Assembly (NCBI GenBank): GCA_964058805.1
Contig: CAXKVV010000759.1
Coordinates: forward strand, 1 to 27,070
From: Schoenoplectus triqueter
Taxonomy: Eukaryota > Streptophyta > Magnoliopsida > Poales > Cyperaceae
Length of the DNA: 27,070 bases
Direction of reading: 5' to 3'
Of this stretch, positions 9,457-19,699 are shown in pieces. The position numbers and the translations under genes are program-made. Under the pieces are notes generated by a model. The model ran no database searches. It was not told the DNA's origin and saw only the letters and a list, made by a program, of their open reading frames with translations. Each line of letters starts with the position of its first letter. Position 1 is the first letter of the stretch.

Positions 9457-9866
9457 CAGTTTTTAGTAATAATAAGTTTTATTAAATTAATATTATTAAA
9501 AATAAGAGTGAGAAATGTAAAATTTCAAATATACGAATGGCAGCGCGCTACTGACAGTGAGAAACGTAAAATTTTAAATATACGAATGACAGTGCGCTAC
9601 TGGCAGTGGCGCGTTTCTTTATTTTTACGAAACGCGTCACTGACAGTGGCGCGTTTAATTCTTATATATACAAAATGCGCAGCACCTCTCCATCTCACTT
9701 CGCGGGGTTTGGACGAAACGCGCCACTGGCAGTGGCGCGTTTTCTAAAAATAATGAAACGCGCTACTGCCAGTGACGCGCTGCCATTTGTATATTTGAAA
9801 TTTTATATTTCTCACTCTTATTTTTAATAATATTAATTTAATAAAACTTATTATTACTAAAATCTG
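9457..9866. mobile_element. long-TIR MITE with repeated GC-rich palindromes
   Basis: Inverted terminal repeats of about 95 bases: the left end CAGTTTTTAGTAATAATAAG (9457) is mirrored by CTTATTATTACTAAAATCTG (to 9866), and both arms run inward to GGCAGCGCG. The interior is built from palindromes with arms AAACGCGCCACTG/CAGTGGCGCGTTT: perfect at 9716-9742, one mismatch at 9630-9656, partial at about 9594-9613 and 9756-9780. A 49-bp stretch next to the left arm is tandemly duplicated (9507-9555, 9556-9604). The flanks GGTATCGT (9449-9456) and TGTATCGT (9867-9874) match at 7 of 8, an imperfect target duplication. The open frames here (9508-9747, 9606-9827) are repeat artefacts. It is related to 19700-20049. 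Confidence 0.85.
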
Positions 9867-9874
9867 TGTATCGT

Positions 9875-10795
9875 GTATCGTGTGTGTATATGAACTCCTA
9901 ATAAATACCGCCACAATTAATTGTTCGTTTTTTTAAAGTATTATCTACTGTTAACTTATCTATATGATTTTTAATATTTTAAGAATTAACTGTGTGTTTG
10001 ACAATTTGAGCGATGAAATTATAAGAACTGGTTTTAGTTTTTTTTTTAAAAAAAAAAGTCCATTACTGTGCAATTATTTGCTACAGCAACCTTGATTCTA
10101 TTATTAATCTAGCATTTGTCATATAACAAGTCAAAATTTAAATAGAAATTAGCGTAAGTTATCTTTTGTGATTTTTTTTCTAAATTAGGCTCTCATTAAT
10201 CTCGATTTATATTTCGGTGATACTCCATATAAAGACAAAATTTATTACCATATGTATAAAATCTGCATTTCTTTGATGTTATCTTTTATAGTTAGTCATA
10301 TATATTCTAAAATTATCTGAACGTGATAGAATAAAAAAAATCATAATTTCGATAGCGTTACTAAAGAGCTATATATTTCAGATTTATAAACATGCATATG
10401 AATAAGTAACTCTTACACCAACAGTGTAAAACGTGTATGTGTATTGCATGTCCAATACAATTTCGATGCGACCTAAGAAAGAACAAAATCACGATATAAC
10501 GTGAACTCGACATATATTTCACTTTATTTCAATCGAGATCACAATAACTTTTTTTTTCTCCATAGTTGGACTGACTGGTATAAAAAAATAAAATAATTTT
10601 CTTTTTCTCATCACTTCATGAACTCAAAATTGTTAACAGATCACAATTATTAATTTCGATTTGATCATCTACAGTACACATTCTGATTCATAGCAGAACT
10701 ACTGAATTAGTCTAAGAAATATCAGTGAATTGATTCCGTGGTAGTTTTAGATCGACAATCCAGATAAACAAGCAGGGTTCTACACTCATATGCTA
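9875..10795. other. intergenic, no gene recognised
   Basis: AT-rich sequence with scattered homopolymer runs. I see no coding region, tRNA-like structure or transposon ends. Confidence 0.55.
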
Positions 10796-10799
10796 AGAG

Positions 10800-11095
10800 C
10801 CTAAGGCCTAAGCGCATGAGTTGGGAATAAATAGTAGATGGATACGGACGCCGCATTGTTGGGGGTGCAACTTGGTGTGGCGTAGGAGGTCCACTGCAGC
10901 ACGAGAAAAATTGCGCAGCAGCGCAGGATTAGAGGGCAATAATGGAAATTCACATGCGAGGGGGGGGCGTAGGAGTAGGACCCATTAATGGAGGAGTAAA
11001 TGCTCTTGCTAACTCCGGCGCGCCTCTTCTGACACTGCGCCAGTGGGTTCGACAACACGCGTTGTGGCCTAGCGCATTACGCACCTCAATCGGTC
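10800..11095. other. GC-rich island, probable old transposon fragment
   Basis: About 300 bases of distinctly higher GC content. It opens with GGCCTAAGCGCATGAG and closes with GGCCTAGCGCATTACG, a degenerate direct pair. It contains a hairpin-prone GCGCAGCAGCGCAG (about 10914-10927) and a G-run. Open frames on both strands (10942-11214 plus, 10801-11058 minus) have no recognisable domain. The phrase AAGCGC(A/G)TGAGTTGGG recurs near 11541. Likely a non-coding element remnant; identity unknown. Confidence 0.35.
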
Positions 11096-11099
11096 CCCT

Positions 11100-13100
11100 T
11101 CTCTTGTCCATTTATGTCAGAAATGGAATCATCCTTTTCAGGATTTGTAGGAGCCTCACATGGGTTTTGGGTTTAATAGCGATTGTTTTAAATAATGTAA
11201 CAAACAATGTATAGATATTTCTTTTTTTTTTGAATTTTCCTAAATTCTGTGAATTATATATGGAGGATATTGAAGAAAATCAGCTCAACGTCTATTCCTA
11301 AAAAGGGAACTACATATTTTACTTAAATTAATGTTTGATCTTTTTAGGATTTATCATTCATTTTTTTGACATTTATGCGAATGTCATTAATTAAATTGTT
11401 TTTCCTCTTTCATGACAGAAAATTCTTATGACATACCAATTTATTATGAACATGTTAACCAAATTATTTTTTGTTTGTAGTACAGCATGGGGGTAGAAAT
11501 GGAGACGACCATAGTAGCAAACGGAGAGTAGAATTAGTAGAAGCGCGTGAGTTGGGGTTAGGTTCACCGGGCGGTGTTCGCACCTCGCTTCTCTTGAAGT
11601 TGCTGAAATCATAGTACCAGCCTGTCCGATGGGTACATGATTAAACGGTAAAAAAATATCATTTTTACTTCTTTTTCACAGTCACACTCTAAAATCTCAT
11701 CTTAACCCCTCAAAACTTCAGAATTTTAAATCCAATAGGAAAAGGCCTTTTTGACTATACTGTTTGCAAATAAAGATTAACTGTGCTGAACCCCTCTATA
11801 GTGTCGGTTGTAGCCTTGTAGGTTGTAGCTTGAGTGTGTAACTGTGTATAAATAGACTATCGTGACGGTACCGGGTACTGTAAGTTTCTCATGAGATTAA
11901 TCTATTTTTTTATTATGGAAACATTACAGTAGAGGTTGATTCGTATTTAGTAGCGCAGAGGGTACGTCCAAAATGAAATATAAAATGCGAGAACTACTCA
12001 GATTTTTTATATGCTCTATATTTATGTAAGATTGAAGATTTTGTCTAAATTTTAAGTAGGACCTTATATAGGGGATTATTAGTCATAGCTCATTAATATG
12101 AGTTAATGCGTCTTTAAAGATAAAATCATGGCATTAACTGTGTCTGATTGTATCCTAGCAATATATAATGGCAGCGAAATATTAAGACTTAATGATAGCA
12201 ACCGTCATATTCGAGATGAATATCGAGTAGCTCAGAAATATCTAGTTTGTGAACTATTCGAGTTGAATTTTGATGAGTTATATAGATTTTATAGAGACTA
12301 ATTAAATAATGACTTTAAATTATATGTGTTCGGCTCTAATTAATAAATTAATCGGTCGTTTAAAAATAGAATACTATCAGAAATATAAATCAGATGTTTT
12401 TGTATCTTGTGGGATAAATATAATTATATTAACTTGTTTTGTTGAAACTTACAAGAAACGGATCTTTTGTGTTGTTAATTAGTATAAACATTTTGGAACT
12501 TCATCATGATGGTAATATAAAGGGATGAGCAATGGCATTTAGTTGAGACATTTCTATTTGTGCGTTTCATATTCACAAGCTTTATTTAGGTGGTCTAGAC
12601 AATTTGAAACTTTAACTGGCATAATAACACATGTATTTTTCTCATGATCTTTGCCTCTCATGGCACTGTATAAGGTTACCACTTAATGATATATACAGGG
12701 ATCATCCAGAATTAGATTTACTAATTAAAATTTCCTCATATTTGTTGATTTTGTGGAAGGAAACAAGGATATAAAATAGAGGTAATTTCTATTTCCACTT
12801 GCAATTTTTTTTTGGAACTTTAGATCTCTAATTAAAGCTTTGTCATCTTACATTGAAGTGGGTTTTGTACAATATTGGAGTTGATATTTTTTTAATTTAC
12901 CCCAAGAATAACAGAGCTATTTATTTGCTCAGAGGGATAATTTTATAATAAAATGTTCAAAAGCTGATACACTAATTAAAGTTCCTCCACAGCAAAATAT
13001 GTTTCCTTTGAAAGCACCCCTTAAAATGCTCTTCTAACACTGCTTTTGTTTGGCTGAGAAGAGGGTTACGAGGGAATAAAAATATCCAGAGTTTTGGAAA
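11100..13100. other. intergenic / distal 5' flank of the HIPP gene
   Basis: No gene is recognised. It holds a small GC-richer patch at about 11485-11600 and a TCGAGTAGCTC / TTCGAGTTGAATTTTGA stretch near 12215-12285 that resembles the GAGCTCGA-type repeat debris common in plants. Confidence 0.5.
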
Positions 13101-13105
13101 CAAAA

Positions 13106-13111
13106 TATAAA
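13106..13111 (+). promoter_or_regulatory. candidate TATA box of the HIPP gene
   Basis: TATAAA (followed by C) lies about 420 bases upstream of the start codon and is followed by CT-rich sequence, the usual plant arrangement of TATA box then pyrimidine patch. A second candidate, TATAAG, lies at 13143-13148. The transcription start is inferred only, somewhere around 13135-13180. Confidence 0.4.
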
Positions 13112-13149
13112 CGCCGCTAACATAAAAAGGGTGAGAGAGAAATATAAGC

Positions 13150-13529
13150 TTCTCTGCCCCTCTCTAAAACTAAAAGATCCTTCCTCTCTATCTCTCTAAA
13201 AACCAACAACCAGAGGTTAAGACGCAGAGCTTTCCTTCAAAAACACACTAAGCTCTCTCCTCTCTCTCTTTCTGTGTGTGTTTCAGCATTATCTAAGCAA
13301 ATGTTTTCTCTGGGAGCGTTTGGGCAGTGAATATTTTCGAAAAGCACCCCTGTTTTTGTTTCTTATTTGCTCTTTTTCTTTTGAAGAACTATTTGCCTTT
13401 TTTCCCTTTCATATCTCCGTCACCTTCTCTTCTTCCCCTGATTTTAAGGGCTCTTTGACCAGATCTGTTAACACTTTGCTTGCTTTGCGCGCATCCCCTC
13501 TCTCTCTCTGTGTATTCAGTGGAGAAGCC
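13150..13529 (+). promoter_or_regulatory. pyrimidine-rich 5' leader of the HIPP gene
   Basis: Long CT/CTCTCT tracts (13150-13195, 13250-13272, 13497-13510) precede the start codon. GA/CT repeats of this kind are targets of plant GAGA-binding (BPC) factors and are common in plant 5' leaders (general knowledge). A leader intron is possible (donor-like AG|GTTAAG at about 13215, acceptor-like TTTCAG at about 13286), but at about 70 bases it would be short. Confidence 0.45.
13301..13330 (+). CDS. upstream ORF in the HIPP leader, 9 codons
   Basis: ATG at 13301 opens a 9-residue frame (MFSLGAFGQ) that ends at TGA 13328-13330, about 200 bases before the main start at 13530. I found no other ATG between it and the main start. 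If this stretch is in the mature leader, the uORF could reduce or condition translation of the main ORF. Whether it is translated is unknown. Confidence 0.4.
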   Translation: MFSLGAFGQ

Positions 13530-15367
13530 ATGAGTAAAGACGACTCCAATTTCCTCAAAATACAGGTCTCATCTCTCTCTCTCTCTTCCTCCCGCTTACT
13601 CTCTCTCGCGTAGAGACCTTATTTTCAACATCTCTGCTTCTCTCATTTTCTTCACCTCTGTTTTTTTTCTCACTTTACTAACTTTGTTATGGTTACCTCA
13701 TTTTTCTTAGTGGGTTCTTTTTTTTTCTTCACTTTTTCAGACTTGTGTGTTGAAGGTAAACATCCACTGTGATGGATGTCAGAAGAAGGTGAAGAAGCTC
13801 CTTCAGAAAATAGATGGTGCTAGTTTCTCTTTCACTCTCACGACCTTTGTTTCTATCTCTGTGCAAAGATCTCAACGTTTATTTTGTTTTATTTTATTGT
13901 ACACGTTGGCTTACACTTTAGTTTTCAAAAAATCTTTCAGGTGTGTACACCACAACAATAGATGCCGAGCAAGGCAAGGTGATGGTGTCAGGCAGTGCTG
14001 ATCCTGCCACCATTATCAAAAAGCTCAACAAGGCCGGTAAACATGCCGAGCTCTGGGGTGCCCCAAAAGGAAACAGTCTCCCCAACCAATTCTCCAAGCT
14101 CAACCTCGAAGGTGGCAAACAAAAAGACGGTGGAGGTGGAGGCTCAGCCAAATCTCAAAAAAAAAGTAATAATGGTGGTAATGGAAATGGGAACCCTGGA
14201 CACGGTAATCCTGGAAAAGACCAATTCCCTCCAAAGGGTGCTCTACCGCTGCCGATGCTAAACCCACAACAGCTGGCTCAACTCCAGCAGCTGCAACAAA
14301 TGAAGGGTTTCAAAGATCTCAAGCTCCCCCAACTTAAGGATTTCAAAATGCCGCCTATGGGCAGCAATAATAACAATGGTGGGAATAATCCCAAGGACAA
14401 TCAGAAACAGGTGAAATTTGCAATACCGCCCGAAGATGATTTTGATGAAGGGAGCGAGTTTGACGATGAGTTTGATGATTTCGATGATGATGATTTCGAC
14501 GATGAGTTGGATGGGTTTGAGGATGACTTCTATGACGAGCCAAAGATTGTAAAGCCTGTCAGCGTCAATGGTCAGGAAGGTGGCAAGAAAGGTGGTGGAG
14601 GTAATAATGGGAAGAAAGGGGATGCACCGGTGCAGAATAAGAATGGTGGTGGGGGTAACGGTAATGGTAGCGGGAAGAAAGATGGAAAGGGGAACCCGAA
14701 TCAGAATCAGAATCAGAATCCGGGAGGGGGGAAAAATGGTAACAAAGGTGGTGGCGGGGTTCCAAGTGGTGGTCATAATATCCAGCCGAATCATGGAGGT
14801 CTGGGGAATGCAGGGGGCAATAAGGGAGGTAATGGAGGAGGGCAAGCTGCCGGGGGTGTTCCAGGCGGGCCCCACCACCAGCTGCCCATGGGCAAACCCG
14901 ATGCCAGGATGATGGCCCAGATGGGTCAAATGGGTCCAATGATGGGGCAGTTGGGTCCCATGAACATGGCTATGGCTGGTCCTGGGGGCAGTGGTGGTGG
15001 TGGTGGTGGGCCCCACATGGGGAATATTGGGGCTATGCAGGGGTTACAGGCAATGGGCGGCCCTCCGCCACATGAAATGAACCCGTACCAGCAACAGCAG
15101 TACCTGGCTGCATTGATGCAGCAGCAGCAGCATCAACAACAGCAGCAGATGATGATGAATGGTTATGGTCAAGGACATGGACATGGACATGGGATGCCGG
15201 GACATCCACAAGGTCATCCTGGAATGGTGTACCAACATCCAGGCATGGCTTACGGGTATGGTCGGCCAGCATACATGCCGCCGCCAATGATGCACAACCC
15301 GCATGGTTCCGACCCATATACAAATTTCTTCAGTGATGAGAACCCTAACAGCTGCTCCCTCATGTGA
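13530..15367 (+). CDS. HIPP: heavy-metal-associated isoprenylated plant protein (HIPP)
   Basis: Three exons: 13530-13565, 13741-13816 and 13941-15367 (36, 76 and 1427 bases; 512 residues plus TGA). Both introns are GT-AG. The start ATG gives [12 protein letters not shown] and runs in frame into the HMA domain (residues about 13-76: [20 protein letters not shown] onward, ending KHAELWGAP). The metal-binding motif is C22-D-G-C25. Then follow a Gly/Asn/Lys linker, a strongly acidic Asp/Glu block (about 202-238), a Gly/Asn-rich region (about 248-350), a Met/Gly stretch (about 350-395) and a Gln/His/Pro-rich tail ending [14 protein letters not shown]. The last four residues, C509-SLM, form a CaaX box, with terminal Met favouring farnesylation. 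HIPPs bind transition metals or act as membrane- or nucleus-associated scaffolds in stress and pathogen responses (family knowledge). The HMA sequence and tail most resemble the Arabidopsis HIPP32-34 group as I remember it; orthology is untested. The gene looks intact. Confidence 0.95.
13566..13740 (+). other. HIPP intron 1 (phase 0)
   Basis: 175 bases, with donor ACAG|GTCTCA and acceptor TTTTTCAG|ACTTGT after a T-rich tract. It separates the KIQ and TCVLKV codons and keeps the HMA frame. Confidence 0.9.
13817..13940 (+). other. HIPP intron 2 (phase 1)
   Basis: 124 bases, with donor GATG|GTGCTA and acceptor TCTTTCAG|GTGTGT. It splits a Gly codon (G|GT) so that ...[12 protein letters not shown]... 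reads through the HMA fold. Without splicing, the frame would hit stops in the intron. Confidence 0.9.
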
Positions 15368-15850
15368 AAGAAGTGAGGAAAACAAAAGAAAAAAAAGAAA
15401 AGAAAAGGAAAGGGGTGTCAAATAGATGGGCTGTTGGTTAATGGAGGTGGTGCTTCTTCTCTAATGCTTTTTCTATATTCAGAAACTTTTATGGGGCAGT
15501 ATACAAGAGAAATGGGGAAATATATCAGATGTTACCTAGTTTTATAAATTCTCTTTTTTCTAATGTTGCCATCTTTATTTTCTTTCTTTAAAAAGTCGTC
15601 ACTTGAAGGTGAAGTTAGGTATAGTACTTAGTTCTTCTATCTTATATAATAGATTCTCATAACATAAGGTTGGTTACTTCATGTTGTTCAAGCTTTGGCA
15701 AAGGGGAAAAGAGAGAGGGCTTAGCTTTTATGAGCTCTTGTTGCTGTGTGAGATTGTTATAACTCTTTTCTTCTATAGTGGGTGTATTTATTTGTGAGTT
15801 TTTATAATTGGCAAAAAGGAAAATGAGGATAATAATGGTGGTCAAACTAT
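15368..15850 (+). other. probable 3' UTR and downstream flank of the HIPP gene
   Basis: After the stop the sequence is purine-rich (AAAGAAAAGGAAAGG), then T-rich. No canonical AATAAA is placed convincingly, which is normal for plants, so the cleavage site cannot be fixed. The open frames on either strand here lack any domain. Confidence 0.45.
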
Positions 15851-17340
15851 TTGTTTGGTGGTGAGTGACTCTGCTTTTTCTTTTTCTTTCGCTTTGAGTT
15901 TAATCTATACATTGTTTCCTTCGTCCAACATGTTATCTGAAATGGTTTTATTGGGTCGGGTTTACAAAATCTACAACCTCCAAACCCGAGTGCTGTGTGG
16001 TGCTGATTTGCAATTAATTTGGCACCATCAAGGTTAATTAAACTGTGAAGAGTCAACTATTTGAGCAAAGTTAAATTTAACAGTTTTAAATTACATCTGT
16101 ACTATTCTAAGTTTATTTTCCTGTTCCAAGCTTTCTTCATTGCAACTTGTAAGAAGAAATTGAATCCATTCCATGTGCTTACCTAGCATTTGTTACCCAA
16201 AGCTGAACAAATGGAACGTTGTACTTTGTGAAAACTTATTGGGATTGAAAATTTCCATTTCAATGCAAGAATTTTCATTCTAGCTTCTGCTACATTAAGT
16301 TGTTAACAAAAAAAGCAATATGATCATTGATGTTAGGCTATTGCCTACTTTGTGCAAATGGCAGGATATTTTCTTTTATTAAAAAGTACTGGGCCTTGTT
16401 GGGACATTTAGCATGTTGTGAGTTTTTAATGAACTGTTTTAACGCCATGGATAAACTGAATGGAACTCTAATAGAAAGATTGAAGGATTATTGTTAGCAA
16501 AAGGAGTAATGCTAATGGGAGATTACATATAGCATTTAGCTGTAACATGGACTGCTTGGACTTAAAAGCGCACGTAATGATGGATGTGGTGTGATTTTCT
16601 CGTAGTTAATTATAAATTAGTTGTTACTAAATTGTGATTAGTGAGTGACATGATTGATTCCATGCAACTATGTGTGGATAATCTTACACCCAAAAAAAAT
16701 AAAACCTCAGACGGCTGATAAATTTCTCCACAAAATTCGTCTACAAGGCATCTTCAACATTTTACCATTATGTGGTGAACTGCCAATAAATCATTTTTAG
16801 ATACATTCAACAGTTGCTTGATATTTGAAGGTAGTTCTATTACAATTAATTAGATATGTTCAATGCTTGGAAGTTTGAACTACTTTGAAGAATCAAAATT
16901 AAGAGCATTTGGCAATAATGAGTGATATAAGAAACATATGTTAGAGATTGCCTCTATTTCTTTAGCCATAAATGTTATTCTTACATAAGAATATTTTAGT
17001 TTATTTATTTATTTATTTATTCTCTCTTTTGCAAACCAGTTGGAAACTTCTTATGTAAACATCGGTCAATGGTATTAATACAAACTCTACTGACTCTCAG
17101 CTTGAAATTATAAGAACTCATCCTGATTAACTACTGCATAACCTACTATATTATTTGCAATTACACAAAATACAATTTGAATTCCAACACAAACTATATA
17201 TAACTTGATATAATCTTGGAAATGGAACTTGAATCTACGCTTATGTAATGCAGAATGAAATTTACTCCAGTTACTTTGAACTGATTTATAATTTGGTGGT
17301 GCATAACATTTTAGCTTTAACATGAAGCAAGGACAATGTA
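15851..17340. other. intergenic, no gene recognised
   Basis: AT-rich DNA with a (TTTA)5 run at 17001-17021 and a small inverted motif, TCGGGTTT / AAACCCGA, near 15956-15987. No coding region or RNA gene could be supported. Confidence 0.55.
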
Positions 17341-17449
17341 ATTAAGTATTAGTGCCGGGTTTTACTCCCCATTTTAAGGTGGGGGCACTGAATCATAGCT
17401 CTCTATTGCTTAAAAGCGATATATTAGCTTAGTAGCAGGCTGTCATTCT

Positions 17450-17470
17450 GTGGGCCCCACCGCTATAAAA
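17450..17470 (+). promoter_or_regulatory. candidate promoter: TCP-type palindrome next to a TATA box
   Basis: The 11-bp palindrome GTGGGCCCCAC (17450-17460) matches the GTGGGNCCCAC binding site of plant TCP factors (family knowledge). Three bases later comes TATAAAA (17464-17470). No ORF of note follows (ATGAGAGCTTGTAAATGGTAA is only six codons), so if this is a promoter it may drive a non-coding RNA, a pseudogene, or nothing. Confidence 0.35.
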
Positions 17471-17957
17471 CCTTTATCCAAATGATCCAATCCAACACAA
17501 CACATGAGAGCTTGTAAATGGTAATAAATGGAGCTTTTATTTTCATTTATAACTCCCGGTCTTGTTTTTCATTTCATGTAACCACCCCCTTCCCTTGGCA
17601 GTGTACTTTTCATGAAGATTTGAACAAAAAAAAAACACTTGAAATGAAGCCCATCCATTAATTTTGTACTTGTAAGTTAACAGAGAGTTATGTCTGCTGA
17701 GCCATTTGAGTTACATTTAAAATTTACCTTTAAATTTGTTTTCTGAAGTACAGATGTTACCTTTTAGTTTATCTTTTGAGAAATGTTCAGATGATGAATT
17801 CATTGATACCATTATTATTGCAACTAGGGTTTCGTCTCAATAATATAGTTCTCAAATAAATAATTCGTAATATAAAATTTGAAATATATTTAATAAGATT
17901 TATATAAAAAAATTTAGATATGATATTTTTAAATGTTAAAAAATAATAATGATGAAG
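17471..17957. other. intergenic, no gene recognised
   Basis: No coding region, RNA gene or repeat boundary could be identified. Confidence 0.5.
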
Positions 17958-18008
<51 letters not shown>

Positions 18009-18019
18009 TAATAATAATA
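17958..18019. repeat. (ATA)n microsatellite
   Basis: About 16 uninterrupted ATA/AAT units at 17958-18006, followed by an imperfect continuation. Confidence 0.95.
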
Positions 18020-19690
18020 TAACTAAGAGTTAAATTTCACTTTAAATATAATACATCTTATTTAAATGAGTAGAGAGAAACTATTTTATATGAATTATTG
18101 GATTTTAGAAGATGAAAAAATTTAAATAAAAATAATGGTGAAAAAATTGATAATGTAACATGCTTGAAAATTTTAAAAACTTAACCCTCTTTATGTATTA
18201 TAAATTATAAATTATAAATTTAATTGAATAATTCCAAATCCTAAGAATATATAATTGATTCTGATTTACAACATACCTTGTCATTTAAAGAAAATACATG
18301 AGCTTGAAACAAACTAGAAACAAAGTTAGAACTATCGCACAGAACAATAATATATAATGTCCTAAAAAATAATACAAAGTTAAAATTCTAACACCAAAAA
18401 CTAGTCCAAAATCCAAGTCTACTTAGAAGAGAAGCTTCTTCTTGGGGGATTCAAAAATTCCTTTTGTTCCAAAATTACACACTATGCATCGCCCAATGTG
18501 CACGTCCTGTCTCTCTAAGCGCATAATTAACTCTATTAATATTTTTTTTTTCATTTTTCTTGGAATGGGTTATAGGTCCTCTTAAAAATGGATTATAGAG
18601 CGTTAAAAGCAAGAAATATTTAGAAATCAAGAACACAACAACCAATGAACAACTGGAGTAGTTTCAACTTTGAGGTGTTGATGCGTTAATTAATATTCTT
18701 ATCATGTTGCACTATGTGAATTGATTGACTTGTGTAGCTAACACCATGTCCTTCGGTGCCTGTTCAATTTAATGTGAATCAATTCATTTACTCTCAAACA
18801 TCCATTTGTGTATTGGTTGATCCTTTTTCTTTATTTTTTTATAAAGAAAAGAAAATTTTAATCCCGATGGAAGTGTTGGTTCACTCTAAAGACTTGACAT
18901 TTCATAAAGAGCAATTAATTTAGGGCAGTACCTGTGCTGTGAGAGGGGACACGGTATGGATTACAAAACTAAAAATAAAAGATAAAATACTAAATTATAT
19001 CTTTATTCCAGTTTTCCTAAATGATATAAGTCGGCATCAAGATTTAAACACTTTAGAAATAAAAATGTTTAGATGCAGAAAAATAATATTAATTTGGAAT
19101 AATAATACTATTTTCATTTGGATTGCACCATACAACAGATTTCTCTTTTTGTAAAAAGCCGTTGAGCATCGTAATTTTACTGCTCCAATATTATTTAGGA
19201 ACAATGAAGAGGTAAATTTCAAATCAATTAACAGTACTGTAAATTGTACGATTATAAACAAAATTTGACCACATGAATATTACAAAAGTAACATTATAGT
19301 CGCACAATTCTTACTACGCAACAACAACAAAGTTTTAACCCCAGATTTATTTTGATAGACTAGAAATGAAATCAATTCGAAATTACAAAGAATCGCAGAA
19401 TTCTTACTGGCTAATTTAAATACCAATATCGTATATTGTCCATTTAATTTTGCAAACGTACATAATATATACAAAAAAAATATGGAATTATTTAAAAAAA
19501 AATTCATGTTAATGATTTTTCTGTGTCATATTCACCCACTTCGAAAAAATAAAATACTGACACTAATAAAAATATATTCAGGAATAAAGTATAGCCAATG
19601 ACGTGAAAATAGAGAAGAAATCAGTACTATCATGGTCATGGCCATCAGTACTGCCTCCACATTTCATGTATTTTGATAGTAATAACTTAA
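18020..19690. other. intergenic, no gene recognised
   Basis: AT-rich DNA including a short TATAAAT tandem run near 18198-18221. The open frames at 18939-19154 (plus), 19037-19261 (minus) and 19280-19507 (minus) are Ile/Leu/Asn/Phe-rich with no motif or gene context. Confidence 0.55.
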
Positions 19691-19699
19691 AAAAATATG

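Noticed and set aside
9508..9827. Two overlapping open frames with Trp-Gln-Trp-Arg and similar motifs
   Set aside because: They lie wholly inside the MITE at 9457-9866 and arise from its repeated palindromes.
11041..11070. GGGTTCGACAAC as a possible tRNA B box
   Set aside because: The CC end of the T-loop consensus is missing, and no matching A box or cloverleaf stems are present.
13278..13613. 111-codon plus-strand open frame over the HIPP leader and exon 1
   Set aside because: It has no ATG at its start, runs in a different frame from the HMA domain, and crosses the intron 1 donor. The spliced model explains the region.
14258..15016. Long minus-strand open frame (252 codons) opposite HIPP exon 3
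   Set aside because: It is the complement of the low-complexity Gly/Asn/Asp-rich coding exon; its Thr/Ile/His runs follow from the repeats on the coding strand.
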